DNA from: Eriocheir sinensis
Lineage: Eukaryota > Arthropoda > Malacostraca > Decapoda > Varunidae
NCBI RefSeq assembly: GCF_024679095.1
Contig: NC_066516.1
Coordinates: 454,097 to 518,096 of the forward strand
Reading direction: 5' to 3'
Length of the DNA: 64,000 nt
Shown here: positions 27,317 to 36,589 of the stretch, piece by piece
How the letters are laid out: each line of letters starts with the position of its first letter
Position numbering within the stretch: the first letter of the stretch is position 1
The notes under the pieces: model-generated
Told to the model about the DNA's origin: nothing
Seen by the model: only the letters and a program-made list of their open reading frames with translations
Database searches by the model: none
Translations under genes and position numbers: made by a program

Positions 27317-28246
27317 TTCGGGTATGCGGGTGAAGTGTTTTCACCTCAGGGAACTAGACGTCCCTGCCCTGCATAGTCTCAGGTCACCCTTGGACAAGGT
27401 GTAATACCTGATCTGTCTCCCGTGCCAGGGTCACGGTGAAGCCTCTGGGCAGCAGCAGTGGTGGATTGGACTGCAGGCAGAGGATCTCTTTATGAGACAA
27501 TGGCTGGAGTTCCAGGGTCCTAGTCAGCTGGACCGTGCCTAATTATTTAGGCCTGCGGTGTAGAGGAGTGTGGCGACCTCTACACTAAAAAGCCTCCCTG
27601 GGAACCAGTTGTCGGTGTGAGCTCCCCGTCCCTCCCCTCTATCGACGGTACTCCCATCCCTATTCTGCATAACAGCTGGTTCTTGTTTTCTCCTGAAAGA
27701 GATGTCTTCCGTGGGCCATTTGAGGCTGTACCTCCCGGTTTCTAGGTAGAGTTTCTGAGGGTTTTTCATATACTCAAGGAATATTTCAGCTTTTTGGTCT
27801 CTCAGGAAGGGCGTCTGATAATCTCTAGAGTTGGTGGAGAACACCTGGTGACAGGTGCCACTGGCCAGGCCTCGAAAGGGTCGCAGAGTTGGGTTAGACG
27901 TTTCGGAAAGTGGGAACGAATTGCTGGTTCCTCTCCTCCCTTGCCAGCTCTGCTCTGTGTGACTACCCCGACCCCGTTCTATGGGACAAAACTTCGAGGG
28001 CAATAACTGAAAAGCGCCGGGTTGTGAAAGTCTCTCTCGTGACCGAGGCTCAGGACAAGCGGTTGGTCTTTGAGGCGTTTTCAAGACCCTGTGGGAGCGA
28101 ACTCCCAGTGTTGGAGGCATCTAACACAGCAGTATCTAATTTCCATGCACAATTTTTATCCAACTCAATTTATGGTCACACTTTAAGTTATTTCGAAAGC
28201 GCTTTTAATATTTGCCCAAACTGTAAACTCGCTTAAATTTCTAACA
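27317..28246 (+). promoter_or_regulatory. 5'UTR and presumed internal promoter region of the CR1-like element
   Basis: About 930 bp precede ORF1. LINEs carry their promoter inside the 5'UTR, so one is expected here by family knowledge; I cannot point to its elements. A hairpin with a 9-bp stem (GTGTAGAGG / CCTCTACAC) lies at 27558-27585, and a smaller one (GGTGAA / TTCACC) near the very 5' end. The opposite strand is open for 193 codons (27539-28120). Confidence 0.5.
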
Positions 28247-29500
28247 ATGCCTTCGAACCTTAAGTGTGACGTCTGTCCCGGACGATTTGCAGCTCAGTTC
28301 TTCCAGCTGACTAAAACTTGCCGCCTCTGCGTTCAAAGATTACAACTTCAGAAGGCTGTGACTGAATGGAAAGTCAAACATAATGATCTTGAAAAGAAAT
28401 TCGAAGCCCTTCAGGAATTTGTTTCAAATAATGTGGCAGTGACTCCACCATCGATGGTGGAGAGGCCCTCCACCGAGACTGTGCCCTCTCCAGACGAATC
28501 TCCTGCTTCACGGGAGGACGTGTTACCTGCCTCACAGGTTGACTCCCAGCCTGCCTCACAGGCTAACCCCCAGCCTGCCTTACAGGCTAACCCCCAGCCT
28601 GCCTCACAGGCTAACCCCCAGCCTGCCTCACAGGACAATCGACAATCTGCCTCACAAGACAACCGCCAGCCTGCCTCACAGGCTGACCCCCACCCTGCTT
28701 CACAGGCTGACCCCCAGCCTGCTTCACAGGCTAACCCCCAGCCTGCTTCACAGGCTAACTCCCAGCCTGCCTTACAGGACAATTTCCAGCCTGCCCCACT
28801 TAACGCTTCTCTTCCTGCTTCACAGGATGTCGGGTTCCAACCTGTAAGGAATGGAGCCAAACCGAAGCAGGCAACCAAGAATTTACTGACCCCCACTACC
28901 TTCAATAGGTTCCAGGTGCTGGCAGACACCATGGAGGATGAGTTTGAGACTCGCCTAGTTGGGGACTCCATGGTGCGCGGCCAGCTTGTTGAGTTCTGTG
29001 GTCGTTCATCAAACGGCCGCAGAAAACGTTACTGCTATCCAGGTGCCAGACTGGACGGCATCACCGCAGCTTGCAATGATGTCACGAGAAATGCCGACCG
29101 AAACACCCTCTTAGTCATTCACGCGAGGACAAATGACGTAAAGACAACCCGTTCTGAGGAACTGCTTGAGAAATACCGCCGCATGATCAAGCAGTATAAA
29201 CGTAAAACGGATGCCAGTAACATCATAATCTCAGGAATCCTCCCGAGGGTCGGTGCCGAATCTAGCTTTTACAGTAAGGCCTTCAGCACAAACAACAGAC
29301 TTCAGTCCCTTTGCTCACAAGAAAACGTCCAGTTCGCTAACTTGTGGAACAGTTTTTACTACGATTCAGACTTGTTCCTTGCTGATGGCATCCACTTAAA
29401 CCCTGTTGGAGCAGCCCGTTTCGGGAGGCTGCTCTGTGACCAAGTGGCTCTTCGAAAGCCAAAAAACGCGGAGGCGAGAACACCAGCAGCCCCACCATAA
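28247..29500 (+). CDS. CR1-like ORF1 protein: zinc finger, repeat linker, SGNH esterase
   Basis: A 417-residue protein of the retrotransposon. Residues 7-28 form a C-X2-C-X14-C-X2-C zinc-binding pattern (C7, C10, C25, C28), followed by a charged, probably coiled-coil helix (about 30-65). Residues 95-182 are eleven tandem octapeptides of the type ASQANPQP. From about residue 229 comes an SGNH/GDSL-type esterase: GDS motif at 239-241 (nucleophile Ser241), an HARTND block at 292-297, and a DGIH motif at 380-383 supplying the Asp and His. In CR1-like elements ORF1 is thought to bind the element RNA and, through the esterase, perhaps membranes or lipids. The usual glycine of the TND block (AGTND) is arginine here (R294), which may weaken the oxyanion hole. 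The ATG follows stop-rich sequence and directly precedes the zinc finger, which supports this start. Confidence 0.88.
   Translation: MPSNLKCDVCPGRFAAQFFQLTKTCRLCVQRLQLQKAVTEWKVKHNDLEKKFEALQEFVSNNVAVTPPSMVERPSTETVPSPDESPASREDVLPASQVDSQPASQANPQPALQANPQPASQANPQPASQDNRQSASQDNRQPASQADPHPASQADPQPASQANPQPASQANSQPALQDNFQPAPLNASLPASQDVGFQPVRNGAKPKQATKNLLTPTTFNRFQVLADTMEDEFETRLVGDSMVRGQLVEFCGRSSNGRRKRYCYPGARLDGITAACNDVTRNADRNTLLVIHARTNDVKTTRSEELLEKYRRMIKQYKRKTDASNIIISGILPRVGAESSFYSKAFSTNNRLQSLCSQENVQFANLWNSFYYDSDLFLADGIHLNPVGAARFGRLLCDQVALRKPKNAEARTPAAPP
28529..28792 (+). repeat. In-frame 24-bp minisatellite inside ORF1
   Basis: Eleven 24-bp units encode the octapeptide array ASQ(A/D)(N/D)PQP. Because 24 is a multiple of three, unit gain or loss keeps the frame. 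Both other readings on this stretch are also fairly open, a by-product of the repeat. Confidence 0.95.
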
Positions 29501-32314
29501 GGAAGCACTCAACCCGCGAAACCCCCGACTCGAATCACATTAAAGCTTGCTATGTAAACGCTCGTAGCCTACGTAACAAATTTGAAGACTTAGAAGTCCT
29601 CGCAGCTACAAATCATTATCACATCATCGGAGTCACAGAATCTTGGATAGACACTTCAAATAGAGATTTCATTGCGGAGTATAGATCACCGGGTTATACC
29701 ATTTTTAGTCATGAAAGAGAGAACAGACAGGGTGGAGGCGTTATCCTTTATATCCACAACTCTCTCCATCCAGTATCCGTGAAAATAGATATTATAACCA
29801 ATGTAGACACGGTCTTCATTGAAATTAAAAATAGATCTCGTAAAATAGTAATTGGAGTTGTCTACAGACCGCCAAGGCAGACTCTTGATATCGACCACGC
29901 ATTAAGTGAATTATTATTAGAAACAAGTAGCAGTTGCGAGGCAGTAATTGTTGGGGACTTTAACTTGCCAGTGAAAAGATGGGGTGAACCGTTGAACTGT
30001 CATACAGGGCTCGACCTGTGCACAAATTTACTAGAAAGTGATTTACATCAACATGTTCAAGAACCGACTCGGGAAAATAATATACTTGACCTTATCTTAT
30101 CAACGACAGCTGATCTAGTTAACGAAGTAAATGTTGGTCCAATTTTTAGTTCTAGCGATCACCGAACAATCACATTCAGCATCAATATGAAAGAAAGTAA
30201 AGTAACTCCTAGCAAAGAAAAGGTGCCTGATTATCAGAGAGCGAATTTCGTAAGACTCCGATCAATTCTAAATAATTCTGACTGGACTGAAATCTCGGCG
30301 GAAACAGATATTGATAAATCTTGGGGGGCCTTCACCACAATATTGAACAATGCCATAAGCATATGCGTACCCTATCGAAACAGACGTTCAGCTTTTAAGA
30401 AAAATCCAAATGGTGGAATAACGAAATTAAAAATAGCCTATCTCTTAAAAAACGCGTATACAGTAGATACATATCAATTCAGAGTGAGGCTGACAAACTA
30501 GAGTTGGACAGAATTCGCCGCGAAACCAAGAAATTGATAAAACCAAGCAAGAAAAATCTTGAAGAATATATAGCGGAAACGAGTAAGTCTAATCCTAAAG
30601 AATTTTTTAGTTATGTAAATAATAAAAAGTCACTCACTTGTGGTATCGGACCGCTTGCTAATGATAATGGAAACCACACGAACGTTGAAAATGAAATGGT
30701 TATAATCCTAAATAACTTTTTTGCATCCGTATTTACCGACGAAGATTGTTTATCACCTCAACCACCGGAGGTTAGAAGGACCGAAAATATGTTAAGTGGC
30801 GTGCTCATCGTAGAAAGTGACATTTTACGCACGATTGAAAAGATTAAAGTAAGCAAAGCTCCTGGTCCAGACAAAATTACCCCTAGGGTCTTCAAAGAAA
30901 TCAAGCATCAAATTTGTAAACCGCTCTCCATCATATTCAATAAATCTTTAACAGCTGGAAAAGTTCCGTCAGATTGGAAACTTGCAAATGTCACACCAAT
31001 TTTCAAAAAGGGGGACAAGTCTCATCCAGGAAACTATTGACCAATTAGCCTGACATCGATTGTTTGTAAGTTAATGGAGACTATCATTCGCGACAATATG
31101 GTGAAATTTTTCGAAGAATATAATGTGATAAGTAATTCGCAACATGGCTTCCGTAGTAAACGTTCGTGTTTAACTAACTTACTTGATTTTTTTCATTATA
31201 TTTTTGAGGTGTTCGATGAAAGCAGATCAGTAGATATCATATATCTGGATTTTCAAAAGGCATTTGATAAGGTCCCCCACCAACGATTGCTCAGCAAACT
31301 ACTGGCGCACGGTATCTCGGGTAACATTCACAATTGGCTTGTGGACTGGCTCTCTGAGCGGAAACCGAGAGTAGTTCTAAACGGTGTTACATCTAACTGG
31401 CTCGACGTCAGAAGTGGCGTACCTCAAGGATCAGTGCTTGGCTCCATGCTCTTCTTAATTCATGTTAATGATATCGATGATGGGCTCACTTGCAAAGTAT
31501 CAAAATTTGCTGATAACACAAAAATTGCTAGTAAAGTAACTGCGACACTCGACGAAGAAACTTTACAATCAGATCTAGATCGACTTGCACGTTGGGCCAA
31601 TCAGTGGCAAATGAAATTTAACGTTGACAAAGGTACAGTGTTGCAGATCGGAAAAAATAACAATCGCGTTCGGTACGTAATGAATGGCCAACAACTTTCT
31701 GCAGTAAGTAAAGAAAAGGATCTTGGAATCACGGTCAGCATTGTTCAGAGGTAGTTAAAACTGCAAAAAAATTGGTTGGCTTCATCGGATGAGTCTTTAA
31801 TAATAAATCGGAAAAAGTAATATTGAAACTGTATAATTCATTGGTTCGACCCCGTCTTGATTACTGTGTACAGTTTTGGTCTCCCTACTACAGAAAAGAC
31901 ATAGAAAAGTTGGAACGGGTTCAACGAAGAGTAACAAAGATGATTCCTAGGTTGAGAAATTTATCATATGAACAAAGGCTTAAAGAAGTAAATTTATTCA
32001 GTCTATCAAAACGAAGAAAGCGAGGCGATCTAATAGAAGTGTTTAAAATGTTTAAAGGATTCAGTGATATTAATGCGGAAGATTACTTCACAATTGATCG
32101 ATCAAATAGAACAAGAAGAAATCACAATTTGAAGATAAGTGGTAAAAGATTCTCGTCGCACGAAGCTAAACACTTCTTCTTCAATCGAGTTGTTAATGTT
32201 TGGAACTCTCTTCCCTGTGATGTCGTTGATAGTACAACAGTTACGGCCTTCAAGAATAGATTAGACAAGTATTTTGAATCCAACCAGCAACTAAGATATT
32301 ACTCATTGTCGTAA
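29440..32314 (+). pseudogene. CR1-like ORF2: APE endonuclease plus reverse transcriptase, inactivated
   Basis: ORF2 would nick the target DNA and copy the element RNA. The endonuclease (about 29548-30180) keeps GVTESW, GGGV, VYRPP, GDFN (29953-29964) and the SDH active-site triplet (30154-30162). The reverse transcriptase region keeps PIFKKGDK, QHGFR, YLDFQKAFDK and SGVPQGSVLG, but FADD reads FADN (Asn codon 31515-31517), a change in the catalytic pair. Damage: a one-base-type frameshift in the A-run near 30400; TGA at 31038-31040 where related copies have an Arg codon (NYRPISLT); a small deletion with frameshift near 31735-31740; and a second TGA at 31790-31792. The frame lies -1 relative to ORF1, opens at 29440 and has no ATG before 29779, so translation would need overlap-dependent initiation or frameshifting. 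Confidence 0.88.
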
Positions 32315-32616
32315 TAACGTTAAGTTCTTTCGAATACTGGTGTCCTTGTCCGCTTTTATCGCCCGGTTAGTGGTAGCAGTAATGGTAGTTCTTTCCTCTT
32401 TCCTACATAATTTCCATGCAGTTTTTCCATGCTGCATAGTTCTTTTTCCTTTCCTGCCAGCTTTGGCTGGAGGGATGGGGGGTGGGGAGGAGCCTTCGCC
32501 TTTGCTGTCCTTCATCTTCCACCTTTGATTAGATAGTTAGTGTAGCTTGTCACAAACAGCCTCGTAAGGACCAGCAGGTCTGCTGTTGTTTGCCCTTTCT
32601 TTGTGTTTCTTTGTGT
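32315..32616 (+). other. 3'UTR and 3' terminus of the CR1-like element
   Basis: About 300 bp after the ORF2 stop. Near the end a short self-complementary word (CAGCAG / CTGCTG) precedes two tandem copies of TTTCTTTGTG, then TTCC and the TCC microsatellite. A 3' hairpin followed by short terminal repeats is the layout used by CR1/L2-type reverse transcriptases to recognise their RNA (family knowledge). Confidence 0.7.
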
Positions 32617-32652
32617 TCCTCCTCCTCCTCCTCCTACTACTACTACTACTCA
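32617..32652. repeat. (TCC)n then (TAC)n at the 3' edge of the CR1-like element
   Basis: CTC units to about 32632, then CTA/TAC units. Confidence 0.93.
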
Positions 32653-32759
32653 TTCCTTTGGTCGCTATTGTCATGGGTGGAATGAATTTGTTTTCACTAT
32701 TTTATGTCTTGTATTTCTGGATTTGTCTCCATTTTAGACCCTATCATTGGGTGATGTAT

Positions 32760-32863
<104 letters not shown>

Positions 32864-32928
32864 GTTGAAGCTTACGTAAGGAAAACAAGGAACAATAATA
32901 ACCCACCAAAGATATTGAAAAAAAAACT

Positions 32929-32966
<38 letters not shown>

Positions 32967-32972
<6 letters not shown>

Positions 32973-33303
32973 GCGCGGAGTAATCTCATCCCAATCATCA
33001 GGGCGAAGGTAAACATGCTACAGTCTACAGTCTACACGATCCCATTTGGTTCCTCCTCTTCTTTTTCCTACTTCAGTGAGCCTCGGTGTCTCAGGAGGTG
33101 TCACCAAGGATCGGCCTCCTTCTACTCCTCCACCTCCTTCGCCTCTTTCACCGCTTTCGTCGCCGGTCAGAGGAGGAGGCGACTGGGCGCAAAATCGGAC
33201 CATTGAGGTTACGGGTGTTGACAGAAGAGGCTTGAACGGGTGAATGTGTGTGTGTGTGTGTGTGGTGTGGTGTGGTGTGGGGGCGGGGGACGCACGCGCC
33301 CAC
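32967..33303. other. Unique sequence with a short GT run
   Basis: Nothing recognised except (GT)n at about 33246-33275. Confidence 0.4.
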
Positions 33304-33625
33304 GTGTTTTTGTTGTTTTTGAGGTATGATGGTAAAGTTTTGGGACTATGCTATAGCTTCGCGTGGCCTTAGACCTCATCTCCGTTACATTCACCCTTGA
33401 GCTTGTATCGGGAAATAACCCATTGCCCCGGGACACGGCCGGTGTGACATCCGGTTTACCACAGTTTACCTTCATGAGGTTACCCCTGATACCTAGTTTT
33501 CAACCAGCCCGAAAGGAAGGATGAACAACTGGGTGGGCAACGCGCCGTCTGCCCGGGCCGGGATTCGAACCCTAGCTCAAGAATTCTTAGCAAAGTGTTC
33601 TAACTGCTTCACCACTGTCATAGAC
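33304..33625 (-). mobile_element. tRNA-derived SINE, second family, antisense copy
   Basis: On the minus strand the element starts near 33625 with a tRNA-like head. The A-box region TGGTGAAGCAGTTAGAAC is the complement of 33597-33614, and the B box GGGTTCGAATCCCGG is the complement of 33558-33572. A body of about 230 bp follows, then an A/C-rich tail (AAAAACAACAAAAAC, about 33304-33322). Immediately upstream of the head lies (CT)n in this orientation. The head is shared with 34115-34210, so this is a dispersed family. Confidence 0.75.
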
Positions 33626-33629
33626 AAGC

Positions 33630-33630
<1 letters not shown>

Positions 33631-33670
<40 letters not shown>
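33631..33670. repeat. (GA)n microsatellite adjoining the SINE head
   Basis: A pure GA run directly outside the 5' end of the antisense SINE. Confidence 0.96.
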
Positions 33671-33671
<1 letters not shown>

Positions 33672-33799
33672 AATTAGAGTGGATGAGGAAAGGATTAAGC
33701 TTAAAACGAGCGAGGGATAAAAAACGAGGTAAAAAAAAAAAGTGAGAAAGGCACTAAACGAGGGCGACCATAACCAACCCAGTCCTCACAAGTTTTAAA

Positions 33800-33875
33800 G
33801 AGAGAGAGAGAGAGAGAGAGAGAGTCGTGCAGTGTTCAGGGATTTAGGACACTTTACTCTCCGAGGGAGGGATAT

Positions 33876-33914
<39 letters not shown>
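33800..33914. repeat. (GA)n and (TC)n pair in inverted arrangement
   Basis: GA at about 33800-33823 and TC at about 33880-33914, separated by about 55 bp. The two runs are complementary and could pair. Confidence 0.95.
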
Positions 33915-33917
<3 letters not shown>

Positions 33918-34041
33918 CCCTTCCCCTGTCATTCTTGGCTCCATTCTCCTCACCGGGCAGAGAGAAAGGAGGAAAGAGTAAGGAAAGGGATAGAGCCAGA
34001 GTGGAATATAAAGGAAAAATAAAAGCAGCTACCGTATCACA

Positions 34042-34045
<4 letters not shown>

Positions 34046-34108
<63 letters not shown>
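34046..34108. repeat. (TC)n microsatellite
   Basis: A pure TC run ending just before a SINE head. Confidence 0.97.
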
Positions 34109-34111
<3 letters not shown>

Positions 34112-34114
34112 CTT

Positions 34115-34210
34115 GTCTATATAACCGTGGTGAAAGGGTTGCCACTAGCTAAGAAATTTCGAGCCAGGGTTCGAATCCCGGTCCGGGCAGTCAGCGTGTT
34201 GCTCATTACA
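34115..34210 (+). mobile_element. tRNA-derived SINE, sense copy, head only
   Basis: The A-box region GTGGTGAAAGGGTTGCCA (34128-34145) and B box GGGTTCGAATCCCGG (34167-34181) match the head of the antisense copy at 33304-33625. The flanking words TTGTCTAT and GGGCAG are shared too. The body is absent or unrecognisable downstream. As in the other copy, (CT)n lies directly upstream of the head. Confidence 0.7.
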
Positions 34211-34319
34211 CACATATACGCAACATAAAATACAACTAGGCAGCTGCATTCTACGACTACTTGCCCTGTCTTTACACAGAATAATCTAACGACAATTCCG
34301 GAGAGAATTTAGGTGAATG

Positions 34320-36222
34320 AAGTCGAGGATAACAAGTTGAGGGATGTGATCATCAATAGGTAGAGAGCCCAGGATAAGATTGGTGGGTTAGATGGAAAAA
34401 AATATCGCCAGGTCCTGAGGAAGTATTTCCACGGGTCCTGAAGGAATTCAATTATGTCCACAGTGGCCCATTAGCTGATATTTTAAGATGTCAGTGAATT
34501 CTGGTTTTGTGCCTGGTCTGTGGAAAGTAGTTATGTAACGCCGATTTTCATTGAGGGGGACAGGTCACCCGTTTCTATTTATCGTCCATTAGATCATATT
34601 GGCTATCAGTTCGCAACGGGGACGCTTTGCCCTTTGTTTACCAACTTTTTACAGCTTCGGTGTTGCGTACCGAAGCGCCGCGAGTGTAAAATATTTTAAG
34701 ACCAGATGTCGAAATAACCACACCTTCAGAAATAATGCCATCTAACATCTAATCAAATTTTACTAAAGCTGCTAGAAAGCAAAATTGTCATGAGTGACTT
34801 TTAACTACAACAAGTTCAGTATGGGTCTGTTGGAGGTAAATACGGGCTCGCGTACATTCGGCACTCAGTGAGCATATATACCACAGACACACACGTTAAA
34901 ACATACGAGCAATGTTGGGCATTTGGCACGGAACAATAACTTGCATTCCTGAATCCTGAAATAGATATAAGAACCGAGTTCATTAGGAAAAGTACCTCAT
35001 TGACAGTTCTCCGAGGGGCCGCGTGTGGCGCTGCGTGTATAGCCAATACCGTCAATTAGCTTTACATCAGTTGTAGGCAAGAAGATAAAGTCTATAATAG
35101 CCAGGAGCATGCGGAATCATCTGGAGAGGTATAGTCTAACTCATAACTCGTAGCATAGGCTCACGAAGAGCCTCACCAATCTTTTGTCCTATAATAAAGT
35201 AACCGATATGAAAACCATGATATAACATATCTAGGTTCCAGTAAAACTTTCGACAAGGTTCCTCGTCGTTGGCTGTTACAAAACTGCAGGTTTACGGAGT
35301 AGAGGGAAAGTGTTGAACTGGATGAGAGAATGGCTTAGTAGTAGGAAGTAAAGAGTGCAAGTCAATGGTAAAAAAAAAATCTGACTCGGGCTGTGATACG
35401 AGCGAGGTTCCATAGGGTTCGGTATCGAATCCACTGTCGTTTGTCATTTATGTAAATGATTTTGAATACAGGAATTATTAGTGAAGTTAGTAAGCTTGCG
35501 GGTGATACAAAGGTCGGCATAGAATTGAATCAGATCAGGACGCTAGTGTTCTCCATCATCAACTAGAAAGATTGTATGATTAGGCGGGAAAGTGACAAAT
35601 GGAGTTCGTTGTCATGAGCAGATCTAGATGTGAGTGGGATTTAGGAGTCTTGGTGAGCTCTTATCTCCGTCCAAGGGCTCAATGCATTCAGGCTGAGAAT
35701 CGGGAAACTGGGTACTGGGGTTCATTTCAAGAAGCGTAAGCAATTGAAGCACCAGAGTCATTCTCGAGCTATAGTTAGTATTTGTTAGACCTCATCTTGA
35801 TTTTGCTGTACAGTTCTGGCCACCTTACATAGTGGTTATCACGACGTTAGAATCTGGGCAAAGGAGGATGACAAAAATGATTCACGGGTTGAGAAACTTG
35901 CCATATGAGTATAGATTCAAACAATTAAATTTGTATTTTCTAGGAAGGCGACGTTTGCGAGGAGACTTGATCGAAGTTAAAAATGGATGAAGGGCTTTAA
36001 TAAGGGGGATGTTAATAAAGTTTTGGTGGTGAGCCAGGTAGGGCAGGCAGCAATTGGTTTAATAAAGTGGACTAAATTCAGCTTCAACAAATGCATAGGA
36101 AAGAATTAGTTTACCAGTTTATTAGTGAATGAGTGGAACAGGCTTGACAGTCATGTTTCGAGTACCTATACTATAGATTCATTAAAGAAAAGGTTAGATA
36201 AATTTATAGATAGTGGTTAGGT
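34320..36222 (+). pseudogene. CR1-like ORF2 relic, many stops and frameshifts
   Basis: Recognisable in order: a VTPIF-EGDRSP-YRP block near 34540-34595; a relic of SIIARSMRNHLERYSLTH (about 35092-35150); LDF-like then FDKVPRRWLL near 35230-35275; a VPQG-like region followed by FVIYVNDF near 35410-35465; LAGDTK-like sequence replacing FADDTK near 35498-35510; RPHLDFAVQFWPPY near 35790-35830; RRMTKMIHGLRNLPYEYRF near 35865-35925; RRRLRGDLIEV; and NEWNRLDSHV then SLKKRLDKFID at the end (36120-36217). Stops occur in every frame. It is an old, non-functional copy, and the stated start is only where similarity becomes visible. Confidence 0.75.
34612..35072. other. Probable nested insertion in the CR1-like relic
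   Basis: ATCAGTT occurs at 34605-34611 and again at 35066-35072. The sequence on the two sides would otherwise continue the reverse-transcriptase alignment (RP-L-D block before, VVGKKIKSIIA after). The 461-bp insert has no clear terminal inverted repeats and no recognised coding sequence. The seven-base repeat is short, so this is an inference. Confidence 0.4.
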
Positions 36223-36264
36223 GGAGTTAGAATTGGCCTGTTGCAGACTCCTTTTTTTCTTATG

Positions 36265-36268
<4 letters not shown>

Positions 36269-36360
<92 letters not shown>
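36269..36360. repeat. (TC)n microsatellite
   Basis: A pure TC run of about 92 bp directly after the 3' end of the CR1-like relic. Confidence 0.98.
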
Positions 36361-36362
<2 letters not shown>

Positions 36363-36462
36363 CTTTATGTTTTATTAATTTCGTTTATCCAGACTTTGTC
36401 ACTGTACATTGTTTTGTGGTTTTGTATTCCATTACTCGCTTCACTTTGTTTTTACAATACGT

Positions 36463-36533
36463 TTGTATGTATGTACGTATGTATGTATGTATGCATGCAT
36501 GCATGTATTCTACCCTCGACTGCATTACATGTC

Positions 36534-36588
<55 letters not shown>
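36463..36588. repeat. (TATG)n and (GT)n microsatellites
   Basis: TATG/CATG tetranucleotides at about 36463-36507 and GT at about 36536-36588. A T-run follows at about 36677-36700. Confidence 0.95.

Positions 36589-36589
<1 letters not shown>

Larger units (their letters stand above)
27317..32616 (+). mobile_element. Full-length (decayed) CR1-like non-LTR retrotransposon
   Basis: This roughly 5.3-kb element has, in order, a 5'UTR (27317-28246), ORF1 (28247-29500), ORF2 (about 29440-32314) and a 3'UTR ending in two copies of TTTCTTTGTG (about 32594-32613). ORF1 with an esterase domain, ORF2 with an APE-type endonuclease plus reverse transcriptase, and a tandem-repeat 3' terminus instead of poly(A) together point to the CR1/L2 group. 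Both borders touch (TCC)n, which suggests insertion into a pre-existing TCC microsatellite. The copy is not active as it stands: ORF2 carries frameshifts, two in-frame TGA stops and a change in the catalytic motif. ORF1 has remained open. Confidence 0.88.
34216..36268 (+). mobile_element. Heavily decayed CR1-like non-LTR retrotransposon
   Basis: Scattered but ordered ORF2 remnants lie on the + strand from about 34320, and the element ends with GCAGACTCC followed by TTCTTATGTATTC, directly against (TC)n at 36269. The 3' end matches the fragment at 51519-51576, so they belong to one family, distinct from the copies at 27.3 and 61.3 kb. The left boundary is uncertain because a SINE head and another (TC)n lie just upstream. 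A segment of about 460 bp (34612-35072) interrupts it. Confidence 0.72.

Noticed and set aside
28411..28971. 186-codon antisense frame over ORF1 with a Gly-Leu-Ala-Cys-Glu-Ala repeat
   Set aside because: It mirrors the 24-bp in-frame repeat of ORF1; the repeat keeps the other strand open by construction.
33558..34181. Two tRNA genes suggested by GGGTTCGAATCCCGG
   Set aside because: The surrounding sequence does not fold into a complete cloverleaf by eye, and the two copies share a longer tRNA-unrelated context, so they are SINE heads.
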